Origin: Promethearchaeota archaeon
Lineage (GTDB): Archaea; Asgardarchaeota; Lokiarchaeia; Sigynarchaeales; SOKP01
DNA: 12,234 bases
Reading direction: 5' to 3'
Assembly: GCA_030620005.1 (NCBI GenBank)
Contig: JAUXAJ010000151.1
Location: 1 to 12,234 of the forward strand
In this document: positions 1 to 6,504 of the stretch, piece by piece
Layout: each line of letters opens with the position of its first letter
Numbering within the stretch: position 1 is the first letter of the stretch
Translations under genes and position numbers: made by a program
The notes under the pieces: generated by a model
What the model was told of the DNA's origin: nothing
What the model saw: only the letters and a program-made list of their open reading frames with translations
The model's database searches: none

Positions 1-399
1 TTTCCAATTTAATTCCAAACGATACAGGTCAGTCAATGAATCTACAACAATTAAATCTATTCGATGTTTTTTTTCTTTTAAATAGTAAAGATTTAAAAAT
101 TCCATGTTAAAAATAATCGTCTTCAAATTATCAAAATTCTTGGGTTCAACAAAAGAAATATTATCAATTATTTCTGTTGAGCCATTTTGAATTAAATTCT
201 TGACTTTTTCATGAGGGAAAATTGGTTTTGTATAAATATATATAACATCTTTTCCTATAGCAGCAGCATTAATGGCAGTTTGAAGCGCAAGGGTCGTTTT
301 TCCAACCCCTAAACCACCATATATAGAAAATATGCCTTCAAAAGGCGTGGAAAATTCAACTGAGTTCAAATCATTTAATTCTTGGGTCGGGAAAATCAT
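1..399 (-). CDS. RadB-like RecA/Rad51-family ATPase, partial (N-terminal part only)
   Basis: The gene runs off the left edge, so only the N-terminal ~133 residues are visible. Numbering from the GTG at 429, a Walker A loop (GGLGVGKTT, G38 to T46) follows the strand FSIY, and a Walker B strand (RIDLIVVDS, D130) leads into SLTDLYRLE. That last stretch and the FVEPKNFDNL segment are close to archaeal RadB, a Rad51 paralogue that lacks the N-terminal helix-hairpin-helix domain and helps control recombination and Holliday-junction processing. I chose the ATG at 399 because it leaves about 26 residues before the Walker A strand, as in RadB. An in-frame GTG at 429 would add 10 residues. The usual RadB motif near the N-terminus (TGCxSLDxLLGGG) is not recognisable, so this may be a diverged RadB or another KaiC/RadA-like paralogue. 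It is divergent from the RuvC-like gene at 449. Confidence 0.82.
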   Translation of the reverse strand, partial: MIFPTQELNDLNSVEFSTPFEGIFSIYGGLGVGKTTLALQTAINAAAIGKDVIYIYTKPIFPHEKVKNLIQNGSTEIIDNISFVEPKNFDNLKTIIFNMEFLNLYYLKEKKHRIDLIVVDSLTDLYRLELNWK

Positions 400-408
400 T
401 TCTTTTTT

Positions 409-424
409 ATTAAAAATTTTTAAT
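409..424. promoter_or_regulatory. 16-bp perfect AT palindrome between divergent genes
   Basis: The sequence ATTAAAAATTTTTAAT is a perfect 16-bp palindrome. It lies 10 bp upstream of the ATG of the RadB-like gene and about 25-40 bp upstream of the TTG of the RuvC-like gene, where a TATA element for the latter would sit. It could serve as a shared TATA region or an operator. In DNA this AT-rich such palindromes also arise by chance. If the GTG at 429 is the real start, it lies inside that coding region. Confidence 0.25.
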
Positions 425-448
425 TTCACTATTAATTAATATTTATTA

Positions 449-1309
449 TTGAGATTTAAAATATATGTCTTGACAGAGAATCTTACTTTTTTTTATAGAT
501 TAAATAAGGAATTAAATCGTTTTAAAATTAAATTTAAAATTATAAACTTTTGGAATAAAGTTCCAGTAGATTCTTCCTTAATTCTTACGACTTGCGAAGA
601 AGTTGGAAAAATAAGGACATTAAACTTGCATGAGATTAACATCTTATCGTGGTCTAACACCGATAAATTTGATCGATATATCTTAAAAATAATAGCAGCA
701 TATAGGGTTGGCTATAAAAATAATTACTCTGAATTAACTTTTTCAATTGATCCTGGCACTAAATACTTTGGATTAGTTGTTTTTCTCGACGATTATTATT
801 TAGATTCTCACACATTTTACGATAAGGACGAATTAATTAAAACAATCATAAATTACTTAACATTTCTTCAAGAAGGCAATCAAACTTTATTAATAATAAA
901 TATAAAATTTGGTGGAGGTGTATTATTATCAACACACGATTTAATCAAAAAAGTTTTTAATGCCTTCAAAAAGAGAAACAATGTGAAGGTATTTTTAATC
1001 GATGAAACAAAATCTTCAAAAATTAACATCCATCATGATGATAAAAAATTTCCCAAACATGAAGCCTCTGCCCTAATTTTAGCGTTAAGAGAAGGGATAG
1101 ATATTAATCAAAAAAATTACACAGAAGTTTTTAAACAGCTCAAATCAAAAAAAAAGAAAAGTGGAGCATTTAAAAATAACGATTTACGCATATCTTCCGA
1201 ATTTCTAATAAAATTAAGAGAAATAGCAAATAAAATATTGAATGGAAAGCAATCCCTTAGTGAATCTTTTGAAATATTAAAAGAATACAATGAAAATAGA
1301 GAACTTTAA
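449..1309 (+). CDS. RuvC/YqgF-like RNase H-fold protein, putative nuclease
   Basis: The start is a TTG: an in-frame TAA lies at 437-439 and no ATG or GTG comes between. Residues 97-111 (TFSIDPGTKYFGLVV) match the first beta strand of RuvC/YqgF-type RNase H folds, with D101 as the first catalytic acid. A second strand follows (LLIINIKFGGG, about 147-157). A third (VKVFLIDETKSS, about 179-190) carries D185/E186. A final helix HEASALILALREG (204-216) resembles the DxADAlAlAl helix of RuvC. The second acid expected after strand 4 is replaced by N151/K153, and the last aspartate position reads H204/E205/S207, so catalytic competence is uncertain. The first ~90 residues and the lysine-rich tail (~230-286) match nothing I recognise. 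The fold call is moderate; Holliday-junction resolvase activity is inference, supported mainly by the divergent RadB-like neighbour. Confidence 0.8.
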   Translation: MRFKIYVLTENLTFFYRLNKELNRFKIKFKIINFWNKVPVDSSLILTTCEEVGKIRTLNLHEINILSWSNTDKFDRYILKIIAAYRVGYKNNYSELTFSIDPGTKYFGLVVFLDDYYLDSHTFYDKDELIKTIINYLTFLQEGNQTLLIINIKFGGGVLLSTHDLIKKVFNAFKKRNNVKVFLIDETKSSKINIHHDDKKFPKHEASALILALREGIDINQKNYTEVFKQLKSKKKKSGAFKNNDLRISSEFLIKLREIANKILNGKQSLSESFEILKEYNENREL

Positions 1310-1310
1310 G

Positions 1311-1316
1311 TTTTTT
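1311..1316 (+). terminator. Oligo-T tract after the RuvC-like gene
   Basis: Six T residues begin one base after the TAA stop of the RuvC-like gene. Archaeal RNA polymerase commonly terminates at oligo-T on the non-template strand without needing a hairpin. The rest of the convergent gap to the membrane acyltransferase (to 1431) has no clear hairpin. Confidence 0.35.
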
Positions 1317-1431
1317 AACCTTGTGCGGTCATCATTCATAAATTCGTTAAACCTTCTCTAGTTTTCCAAGGATTAGTTCATCGCTTTATTGTGGATAGTC
1401 CATCATCATGATTTTTGAAAAAATTGTCTTT

Positions 1432-2571
1432 TCAATTTTCAGATTTTTTATTTTCTATTTTTTTCGCTAATGAAGCAGCCATTTTACCAATATTTGCTTT
1501 TAAAGAAGCTTTATCTCCCCATTTTTTATATACACTCCTTAAAGTAAGCTCTGTAAGAATAATTGAACAGGCTATAAATATCCAAACATTAAAGATATTC
1601 AGTTGATGCAAGAAGAAAAAGTAAAATAAATTATGAGCTAAATAGATAGTAAAAGAATAATAAGAAAAATAAAAAAGAAATTTATAACTTTTCTTGGTTT
1701 TAATGATCTCAAATTCTTCCACGATAAACAATGTTGAAAATATAAGTAATTTGATCCCTAAAGAATATATCATCCATGAAATACTTCCTCTCAATAAGAA
1801 ATCAGGCACTTGAATCATTGTTGTATGTCCAAAATCAAAATTTAAATTTAGTTGAATTAGGACTCCAGATATTATTAAAATTGGACCAATGATTAGTATT
1901 GGCAATAAAAAATTGTTTTTTAATGCTTTTCTTCTTTCCGTTTGATCGTCTATTGAATATGTTTCAAAAATAAGGTCTCCAATCACAGTACCAAAAAGGA
2001 AAAAACTGAAAAAACTAAATATAGGGTCTAAATCTAACGAATTATATAATATATGAAAAATAACACCATAAACATTTGGTTGACCTCTAAAATTCACTAA
2101 AAATGTTAAAATATAGTGATTAACGATCCATATGATCGCTCCAAGAAATATCCTAAATATTTTCGAAGTTTTTAATAAAGACCAAGATAAAAAAAGACTT
2201 ATAGCAATGGTTAATAAAAAAAACCATATCCAAACATATAACAAAGAATTTATGGCAATTGCAATTGATGCATTATATAACAAAGCAATTATCAAAATAA
2301 TTAAAGCTCGGAAGAAATATTCGTTCTTTACAAGGTTCATATTATAGTCTTCCAGTAATTCTGCTTTTTTACACCGGCCCCTGTAAGAAATCATGGTACT
2401 TACTCCTGCAATGAATAAAAATGCTGATGCTCCTAGAGGGTCCATAATGGCAAAAATGACTTCTGCCAACCAAAAATCTTCTGTTCTTAACCACCAACCA
2501 TTTAAGTGGCCAATAAACATCCAGAGCATACTAAATCCACGAAATATATCTATACTTTTAAATCTCTTCAT
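1432..2571 (-). CDS. HGSNAT/DUF1624-like multispanning membrane acyltransferase (paralogue A)
   Basis: The N-terminus reads MKRFKSIDIFRGFSM, then GHLNGWW. This is the R-x-x-S-I-D-x-x-R-G and histidine signature of the heparan-alpha-glucosaminide N-acetyltransferase / DUF1624 family, integral membrane enzymes that transfer acyl groups to sugars. About ten hydrophobic segments follow. H22 is conserved in the neighbouring paralogue, as is a second histidine in the C-terminal motif YSFTIYLAHN. I placed the start at the ATG at 2571, giving 379 residues, because it aligns without gaps to the start of the paralogue at 2926 (MRRLHSIDIFRG). A TTG at 2589 would add six residues with no counterpart. The tail is basic (KKWGDKASLK... 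to the end). The acceptor is unknown; glycan or lipid-linked sugar acylation is inference from the family. Confidence 0.88.
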   Translation of the reverse strand: MKRFKSIDIFRGFSMLWMFIGHLNGWWLRTEDFWLAEVIFAIMDPLGASAFLFIAGVSTMISYRGRCKKAELLEDYNMNLVKNEYFFRALIILIIALLYNASIAIAINSLLYVWIWFFLLTIAISLFLSWSLLKTSKIFRIFLGAIIWIVNHYILTFLVNFRGQPNVYGVIFHILYNSLDLDPIFSFFSFFLFGTVIGDLIFETYSIDDQTERRKALKNNFLLPILIIGPILIISGVLIQLNLNFDFGHTTMIQVPDFLLRGSISWMIYSLGIKLLIFSTLFIVEEFEIIKTKKSYKFLFYFSYYSFTIYLAHNLFYFFFLHQLNIFNVWIFIACSIILTELTLRSVYKKWGDKASLKANIGKMAASLAKKIENKKSEN

Positions 2572-2733
2572 TAGTAACCAATAATTCAATCATTTATTCA
2601 TCATTATAAATGAAATAATGAGGTGTTGAATTAGATCCAAAAATTACTCTAAAAACCCTTGAAGTTTTAAAAAGAGTAATCAACTATTAATATTTAATTT
2701 TTTGAAAAGATGATTAAATTAATACTGGATTAG

Positions 2734-2782
2734 CAAAAAGAATTAACAAAAAGAATTGAAAATAAATGAATTGAAAATAAAT
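2734..2782. repeat. Two adjoining short tandem duplications (13-bp and 15-bp units)
   Basis: CAAAAAGAATTAA (2734-2746) is followed directly by CAAAAAGAATTGA (2747-2759), a 13-bp unit with one difference. Overlapping its end, GAATTGAAAATAAAT occurs twice in perfect tandem at 2753-2767 and 2768-2782. The block looks like replication-slippage duplications, or possibly iterated protein-binding sites, in the spacer between divergent paralogues. Confidence 0.7.
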
Positions 2783-2889
2783 AATCTGAGGTTGGTTAAG
2801 TAAAGAGAATAAATGGTTCAAATCAATTAAACATATCAAGTTAAGGGTAAATTTTTAATTAAAATTATCATGAATATAATTATACTACT

Positions 2890-2900
2890 AAATAAATATT
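2890..2900 (+). promoter_or_regulatory. Candidate TATA element for acyltransferase paralogue B
   Basis: AAATAAATATT is centred about 31 bp before the ATG at 2926. That is the spacing expected for an archaeal TATA box driving a leaderless or nearly leaderless transcript. No Shine-Dalgarno motif precedes the ATG. The background is AT-rich, so specificity is low. Confidence 0.25.
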
Positions 2901-2925
2901 TCTAAACGGATTTTGATTTTAAAAA

Positions 2926-4044
2926 ATGAGGAGACTACACTCCATTGATATCTTTCGAGGGCTTTGCATTTTCTACATGACATTTGGCCACATGATAAAT
3001 TGGTGGATTTCACAATCTGATTTTTGGTTATATGAGATAATTTGGAACTATGGAGCTCCCGTTGGCGGAGGTGGTTTCTTGCTTGTGTCTGGCATGAGTG
3101 CTGCGATTTCGTATAGAAGGAGATTACTTAAAGTTAATCAAGATCAAGATTATAATTTAAGAATGGTAAGAAATGAGTATTTACTTCGAGCCTTTCTAAT
3201 TTTTTTAATCTCGATCATTTTTAATATAATTGCTGTAATTTTCTTGAATGTTTCTGGAGTTTGGATTTGGTTTGTCATCCAAACAATTTCCATCTCCCTT
3301 TTGATGGCTTGGCCCTTGTTAAAAACCTCAAAATTATTTCGGATAATATTATGTTTTGTATTTTGGGTTGGAAATGAATTTATTTTTGCTTGGTTGCTAC
3401 CTTATCAAGGAACAGAAACCTTTAACGGATTTTTATTCTATTTTCTATATAATGAACCAAAGCAGAACGTGATATTAGCTTATTTTCCCTTCCTTCTCAT
3501 GGGAACGGTACTAGGACAGGCCTTTTTCGAGATTTTTACAATACAAGATAAAAATGAGCGGAAAGAATTATTAAAAAAAAAAATATTCCTGCCTTTTGTG
3601 ATAGGGGGGATTATACTTGTAATTTTTGGTGTTTTCTATAATTTTCCTAATTTTAGCAATAAACATTCTTTTTCTTCACACATGTTTATATTAGGAATTG
3701 AATTTCTCTTGATGGCTTTTCTGATATATTTAAAGGATTATGACAAATTCAAGACTAAAAAGAGCTATAGGGTTTTCTATTATTATTCTTTTTATTCTTT
3801 TACAATTTTTATTTCTCATAATATCCTCTTTTTCCTTTTTCCACCACGATTTAATGCGTTAGAAATCTGGTTCTATATAGTTCCTATAATGATATTGTGG
3901 ACAATCCTGTTTCGCTTTATATATAAAAAATGGGGTAAATACGCTTCGCTCAAATTTTTAGTAAGCAAAATTGCTACCAATTTAACAAATAAGATTGAAC
4001 TTGCCATGTATAATAAAAAAAAAGCAATAGAAATGTATGAATAA
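2926..4044 (+). CDS. HGSNAT/DUF1624-like multispanning membrane acyltransferase (paralogue B)
   Basis: This 372-residue polytopic protein aligns almost without gaps to the minus-strand gene ending at 1432. It begins MRRLHSIDIFRG with H22 in FGHMINWW, followed by a glycine-rich loop (PVGGGGFLLVSGMSAAISYRR, about 45-65) and the shared VRNEYLLRA. At the C-terminus YSFTIFISHN and YKKWGKYASLK match the paralogue. About ten membrane segments are visible. The family uses acetyl- or acyl-CoA on one face of the membrane to acylate sugars on the other; substrate and direction are not deducible here. Gene-pair divergence and clear sequence drift suggest an old tandem duplication with inversion, perhaps with split specificity. 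It ends with a lysine-rich tail. Confidence 0.9.
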   Translation: MRRLHSIDIFRGLCIFYMTFGHMINWWISQSDFWLYEIIWNYGAPVGGGGFLLVSGMSAAISYRRRLLKVNQDQDYNLRMVRNEYLLRAFLIFLISIIFNIIAVIFLNVSGVWIWFVIQTISISLLMAWPLLKTSKLFRIILCFVFWVGNEFIFAWLLPYQGTETFNGFLFYFLYNEPKQNVILAYFPFLLMGTVLGQAFFEIFTIQDKNERKELLKKKIFLPFVIGGIILVIFGVFYNFPNFSNKHSFSSHMFILGIEFLLMAFLIYLKDYDKFKTKKSYRVFYYYSFYSFTIFISHNILFFLFPPRFNALEIWFYIVPIMILWTILFRFIYKKWGKYASLKFLVSKIATNLTNKIELAMYNKKKAIEMYE

Positions 4045-4069
4045 TTCAATAGAAAATCATCACTTAATA

Positions 4070-4075
4070 TTTTTT
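4070..4075 (+). terminator. Oligo-T tract after acyltransferase paralogue B
   Basis: A run of six T residues lies about 26 bp after the stop codon. It fits an archaeal oligo-T terminator and is separate from the promoter region of the next gene. No hairpin is associated. Confidence 0.3.
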
Positions 4076-4177
4076 ACAGCCTATTTATGAAAATAGAAAT
4101 TATGGTGTGAATATCGTTGAAATAATTAGAAATTTAAAGTTTTTATTTCTTATTTTTGGAAACAAATTAATAATTTT

Positions 4178-4190
4178 GAAATTTAAATTT
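4178..4190 (+). promoter_or_regulatory. Candidate TATA element for the TlyA-like gene
   Basis: GAAATTTAAATTT is centred about 30 bp upstream of the ATG at 4214 and is preceded by purines where a BRE would lie. Position and composition suit a leaderless archaeal transcript; no Shine-Dalgarno motif is present before the ATG. Confidence 0.35.
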
Positions 4191-4213
4191 GCTATTAGTA
4201 TTTTTAATAAAGT

Positions 4214-4996
4214 ATGATAAAAGAGCGATTAGATCTGCTGCTAGTCGAAAGACGACTTGTAGATAGTAGGGTAAAGGCACAATGGTTAATCCGAAACGGC
4301 TTTGTCCTAGTCAACGGTGTTGAAATAAGAAAACCTGGAAAAAAAGTTGATAATACGCTAGAAATCGTGCTTAAAAAAGAATTTCCATATGTTGGGCGTG
4401 GTGGACTCAAATTAGAAGCTGCGATAAAAAGCTTTTCAATTTCTATTCAAGATAAGGTTTGTGCAGACATAGGGGCTAGTGTTGGGGGATTCACAGACTG
4501 TCTTATAAAACACGGCGCCTTAAGAGTTTATACCATTGATAATGCTAAAGATCTTCTCCACCCGTCCTTAAGATGTGAGAAAATGAAAAATAAAGTAATT
4601 CCGTTATTAGGTGTGGATGCCCGTGAATTAACGAGCTTAGATGAAAAAGTTGATATTTGTAGCGTTGATGTCACTTTTGCATCACTAAGAGTAATACTCC
4701 CAAATGTCAAACGATTTTTGAAAAAGAATGGTGATATTTTGGCATTAGTAAAACCTCTATTTGAAACGGATTTTTATCAGGAAAACAAATTTAGTATTAT
4801 CAAGGATACGGTTAAATTGAAAAAGATTTTAATAGATTTGATGTCATGGAGCATTGATAATGATTTCTTCCCACATGGGATCATTAAATCCCCACTTTTA
4901 GGAAAAGGAGGTTCTGTTGAATTCCTAATACACTTCAGAATAGACAAATCTATCGCCAATTTCGATTACTTGAAAAAAATAGAGAATATAAATTAG
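4214..4996 (+). CDS. tlyA: TlyA-family rRNA 2'-O-methyltransferase (S4 + FtsJ-like domains)
   Basis: At 260 residues the protein has full family length. An S4 RNA-binding domain spans about residues 3-55 (RLDLLLVERRLVDSRVKAQ, then VLVNG). The linker YVGRGGLKLEAA (59-70) is characteristic of TlyA. A Rossmann methyltransferase follows, with SAM loop ADIGASVGGFTD (84-95), VDVTFASLR (151-159) and LVKPLFE (178-184). The FtsJ-type tetrad is complete as K66, D152, K180 and E236. Its spacing nearly matches the mycobacterial enzyme (K69, D154, K182, E238). Bacterial TlyA methylates cytidine ribose in 16S helix 44 and 23S helix 69; its role in an archaeal ribosome is inference. The name hemolysin A is historical. 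It is followed 110 bp later by an unrelated gene, so it may be monocistronic. Confidence 0.93.
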   Translation: MIKERLDLLLVERRLVDSRVKAQWLIRNGFVLVNGVEIRKPGKKVDNTLEIVLKKEFPYVGRGGLKLEAAIKSFSISIQDKVCADIGASVGGFTDCLIKHGALRVYTIDNAKDLLHPSLRCEKMKNKVIPLLGVDARELTSLDEKVDICSVDVTFASLRVILPNVKRFLKKNGDILALVKPLFETDFYQENKFSIIKDTVKLKKILIDLMSWSIDNDFFPHGIIKSPLLGKGGSVEFLIHFRIDKSIANFDYLKKIENIN

Positions 4997-5106
4997 CAAA
5001 AATTAACAAGAATTATTTTTAAAATATAACGAGAAAAAATATAAATAATTTTGAATTTATTAGAAAATGAAAGAATTGAATAATATAATAATGACAAACG
5101 ATCACT

Positions 5107-6261
5107 ATGTATGACTTATGGGACGCCAAAACAGATGCTGTTGAGAGAGGAGATCTTCTCAGAGAAGTAACGCCTATTATGGGAAAAACGAGGGTTGACG
5201 AAAATGGATTCACGCATTATGTTTTCAGTAAAAGAATGTTTGATAATCCGCATTACTCCATTCCCAGTGACGAATTAAAGTTATTTAACAAATTTGTTGA
5301 TGGAGGTTCAAGACAATATCCTTCAGATGGAAGCGTGCCTGTGGATTTGGTGGTTTCTGAAGCAAGAAAAATTCTAAAAGATATAGTAAGAATTTCAAAA
5401 AATGCAAGTTCTCTTTTTCATAAAGAAGCTCTTGAAGCTATAAAAAAGGGTAAATTAGGATTAGTCAGAGGCACCATTAAATTATATTTAGGTAAGTACA
5501 CCACAAGAGACTGGAGGCGCAAAAGATTCACTGATGACATTGATTTTTGGGTCCATCAAAAGAACTTGATGGATTCCGTGTTAAAAAAACACGGTTGGGT
5601 AAAAAACAAAAATACAAGAGAATGGGAGAAAAATGTATTTTGGTTGAATCCCTTGTCGAATGAGAGAGAAGCGCACGTGATAATAGCATCGAACGATACT
5701 AATCTATTACTAGACTTTGGTGGGGGAAGTTACCTAGAGGGTTCAAGTTTGAGGGATATTTTCAAGAAAAAGTTAAAAAGAGGGCATAACGTGGATATAA
5801 GCGACATCATTAATGTAGCCATGATTTTTAATAAAGCTGATGGTCATTCTACTGATGCGTGGTATAACGCTTGGGAAGCGTGTGTGGAGTCTGCTAATGC
5901 TAGAAGCACGAGAATCACGTCAAATATGATTAGTTTATGCCGATATTCATTTGCAATTGCTAATTATTTAGATAAAGTCGGTAAAGTGTTATTTAAATAT
6001 CATGATGATATTTTTGATAAAAATAAAAATCCCGATTCAAGGATATCTAAAATGTGTCAGAATTCAATTCATTGGCAAAAGTATCTTAAAAGACATAAAT
6101 TTGACGTAACAAGAGAATTACTTCATAATTATATTTTTGAACAAGCATTTTTCAAAATTTACCACGCAAATAATCTCAGGAATTTTGCAATTAAAGTTCT
6201 AAAATTACTGAACTCAAAGTATGAGTTTGCCAAGGTTATCTTTGAAATTGAGGAAAAATAG
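5107..6261 (+). CDS. Uncharacterised protein with nucleotidyltransferase-like DxD motif
   Basis: I do not recognise a named family for this 384-residue soluble protein. Residues 117-149 read as a glycine and hydrophobic strand, a basic stretch (RDWRRKRF), then TDDIDFWV with D144 and D146. The pattern R-x-T-x-D-I-D-x-W-V is what MNT/AbiEii-type nucleotidyltransferase folds show for their metal-binding pair. A third acid could be D203 in LLLDFGGG. The C-terminal ~180 residues look helical, as in many such enzymes. The N-terminal ~80 residues are polar with no motif. The start is the ATG at 5107: an in-frame TGA lies at 5092-5094, and an ATG at 5091 is out of frame, opening only a seven-codon frame. 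No toxin or antitoxin partner is adjacent (TlyA-like before, DUF362 after). The coding call is firm; the enzymatic call is tentative. Confidence 0.85.
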   Translation: MYDLWDAKTDAVERGDLLREVTPIMGKTRVDENGFTHYVFSKRMFDNPHYSIPSDELKLFNKFVDGGSRQYPSDGSVPVDLVVSEARKILKDIVRISKNASSLFHKEALEAIKKGKLGLVRGTIKLYLGKYTTRDWRRKRFTDDIDFWVHQKNLMDSVLKKHGWVKNKNTREWEKNVFWLNPLSNEREAHVIIASNDTNLLLDFGGGSYLEGSSLRDIFKKKLKRGHNVDISDIINVAMIFNKADGHSTDAWYNAWEACVESANARSTRITSNMISLCRYSFAIANYLDKVGKVLFKYHDDIFDKNKNPDSRISKMCQNSIHWQKYLKRHKFDVTRELLHNYIFEQAFFKIYHANNLRNFAIKVLKLLNSKYEFAKVIFEIEEK

Positions 6262-6470
6262 TAAAATATTCCTGAAAAAAAACAATATTTAAAATTTGTA
6301 TTAAAAAATTCTTCATTTTCATATTAGCTTAGAAAATCAGATAAAATAGCACTTATTTAGATTAAGAGATAAATGGAGAATTAAATTCAAAAAGATATGG
6401 ACAATTTATGAGTTATTAAATTATTTAACTAAGGCCTTGTAATTTAGTTTTGTTGATTCAGAATAAAAAA

Positions 6471-6484
6471 TTAAAAATTTAAGG
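6471..6484 (+). promoter_or_regulatory. Candidate TATA element for the DUF362 gene
   Basis: TTAAAAATTTAAGG is centred about 28 bp before the ATG at 6505, at the end of a 243-bp spacer (6262-6504) that otherwise shows no gene or structured RNA. The position is right for a leaderless archaeal promoter, but the AT background makes it weak. Confidence 0.25.
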
Positions 6485-6504
6485 ATAAATTTATTTAAAT
6501 AATC

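Larger units (their letters stand above)
2572..2925. other. Gene-free divergent spacer between the acyltransferase paralogues
   Basis: This spacer of about 350 bp holds no credible reading frame. It contains the start-proximal regions of both acyltransferase genes and the short tandem repeats at 2734-2782. No tRNA or other structured RNA is apparent. A regulatory spacer is the simplest reading. Confidence 0.6.

Noticed and set aside
1415..1606. Short plus-strand frame of 63 codons
   Set aside because: It lies antisense over the C-terminus of acyltransferase A and has no motif of its own.
2132..2584. Two plus-strand frames opposite acyltransferase A
   Set aside because: Both are antisense shadows of a gene with clear family motifs and a homologous neighbour.
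5091..5114. Seven-codon frame (MTNDHYV) overlapping the start of the nucleotidyltransferase-like gene
   Set aside because: It is too short to support, with no ribosome-binding site; an upstream regulatory peptide cannot be claimed from this alone.
4204..5213. Minus-strand frames of 60-68 codons across the TlyA-like gene and the start of the next gene
   Set aside because: They overlap well-supported plus-strand coding sequence and show no recognisable protein features.
6262..6504. Possible small gene or RNA in the gap before the DUF362 gene
   Set aside because: All frames break quickly and the sequence is AT-rich without stable pairing; only a promoter-like element at its end is noted.
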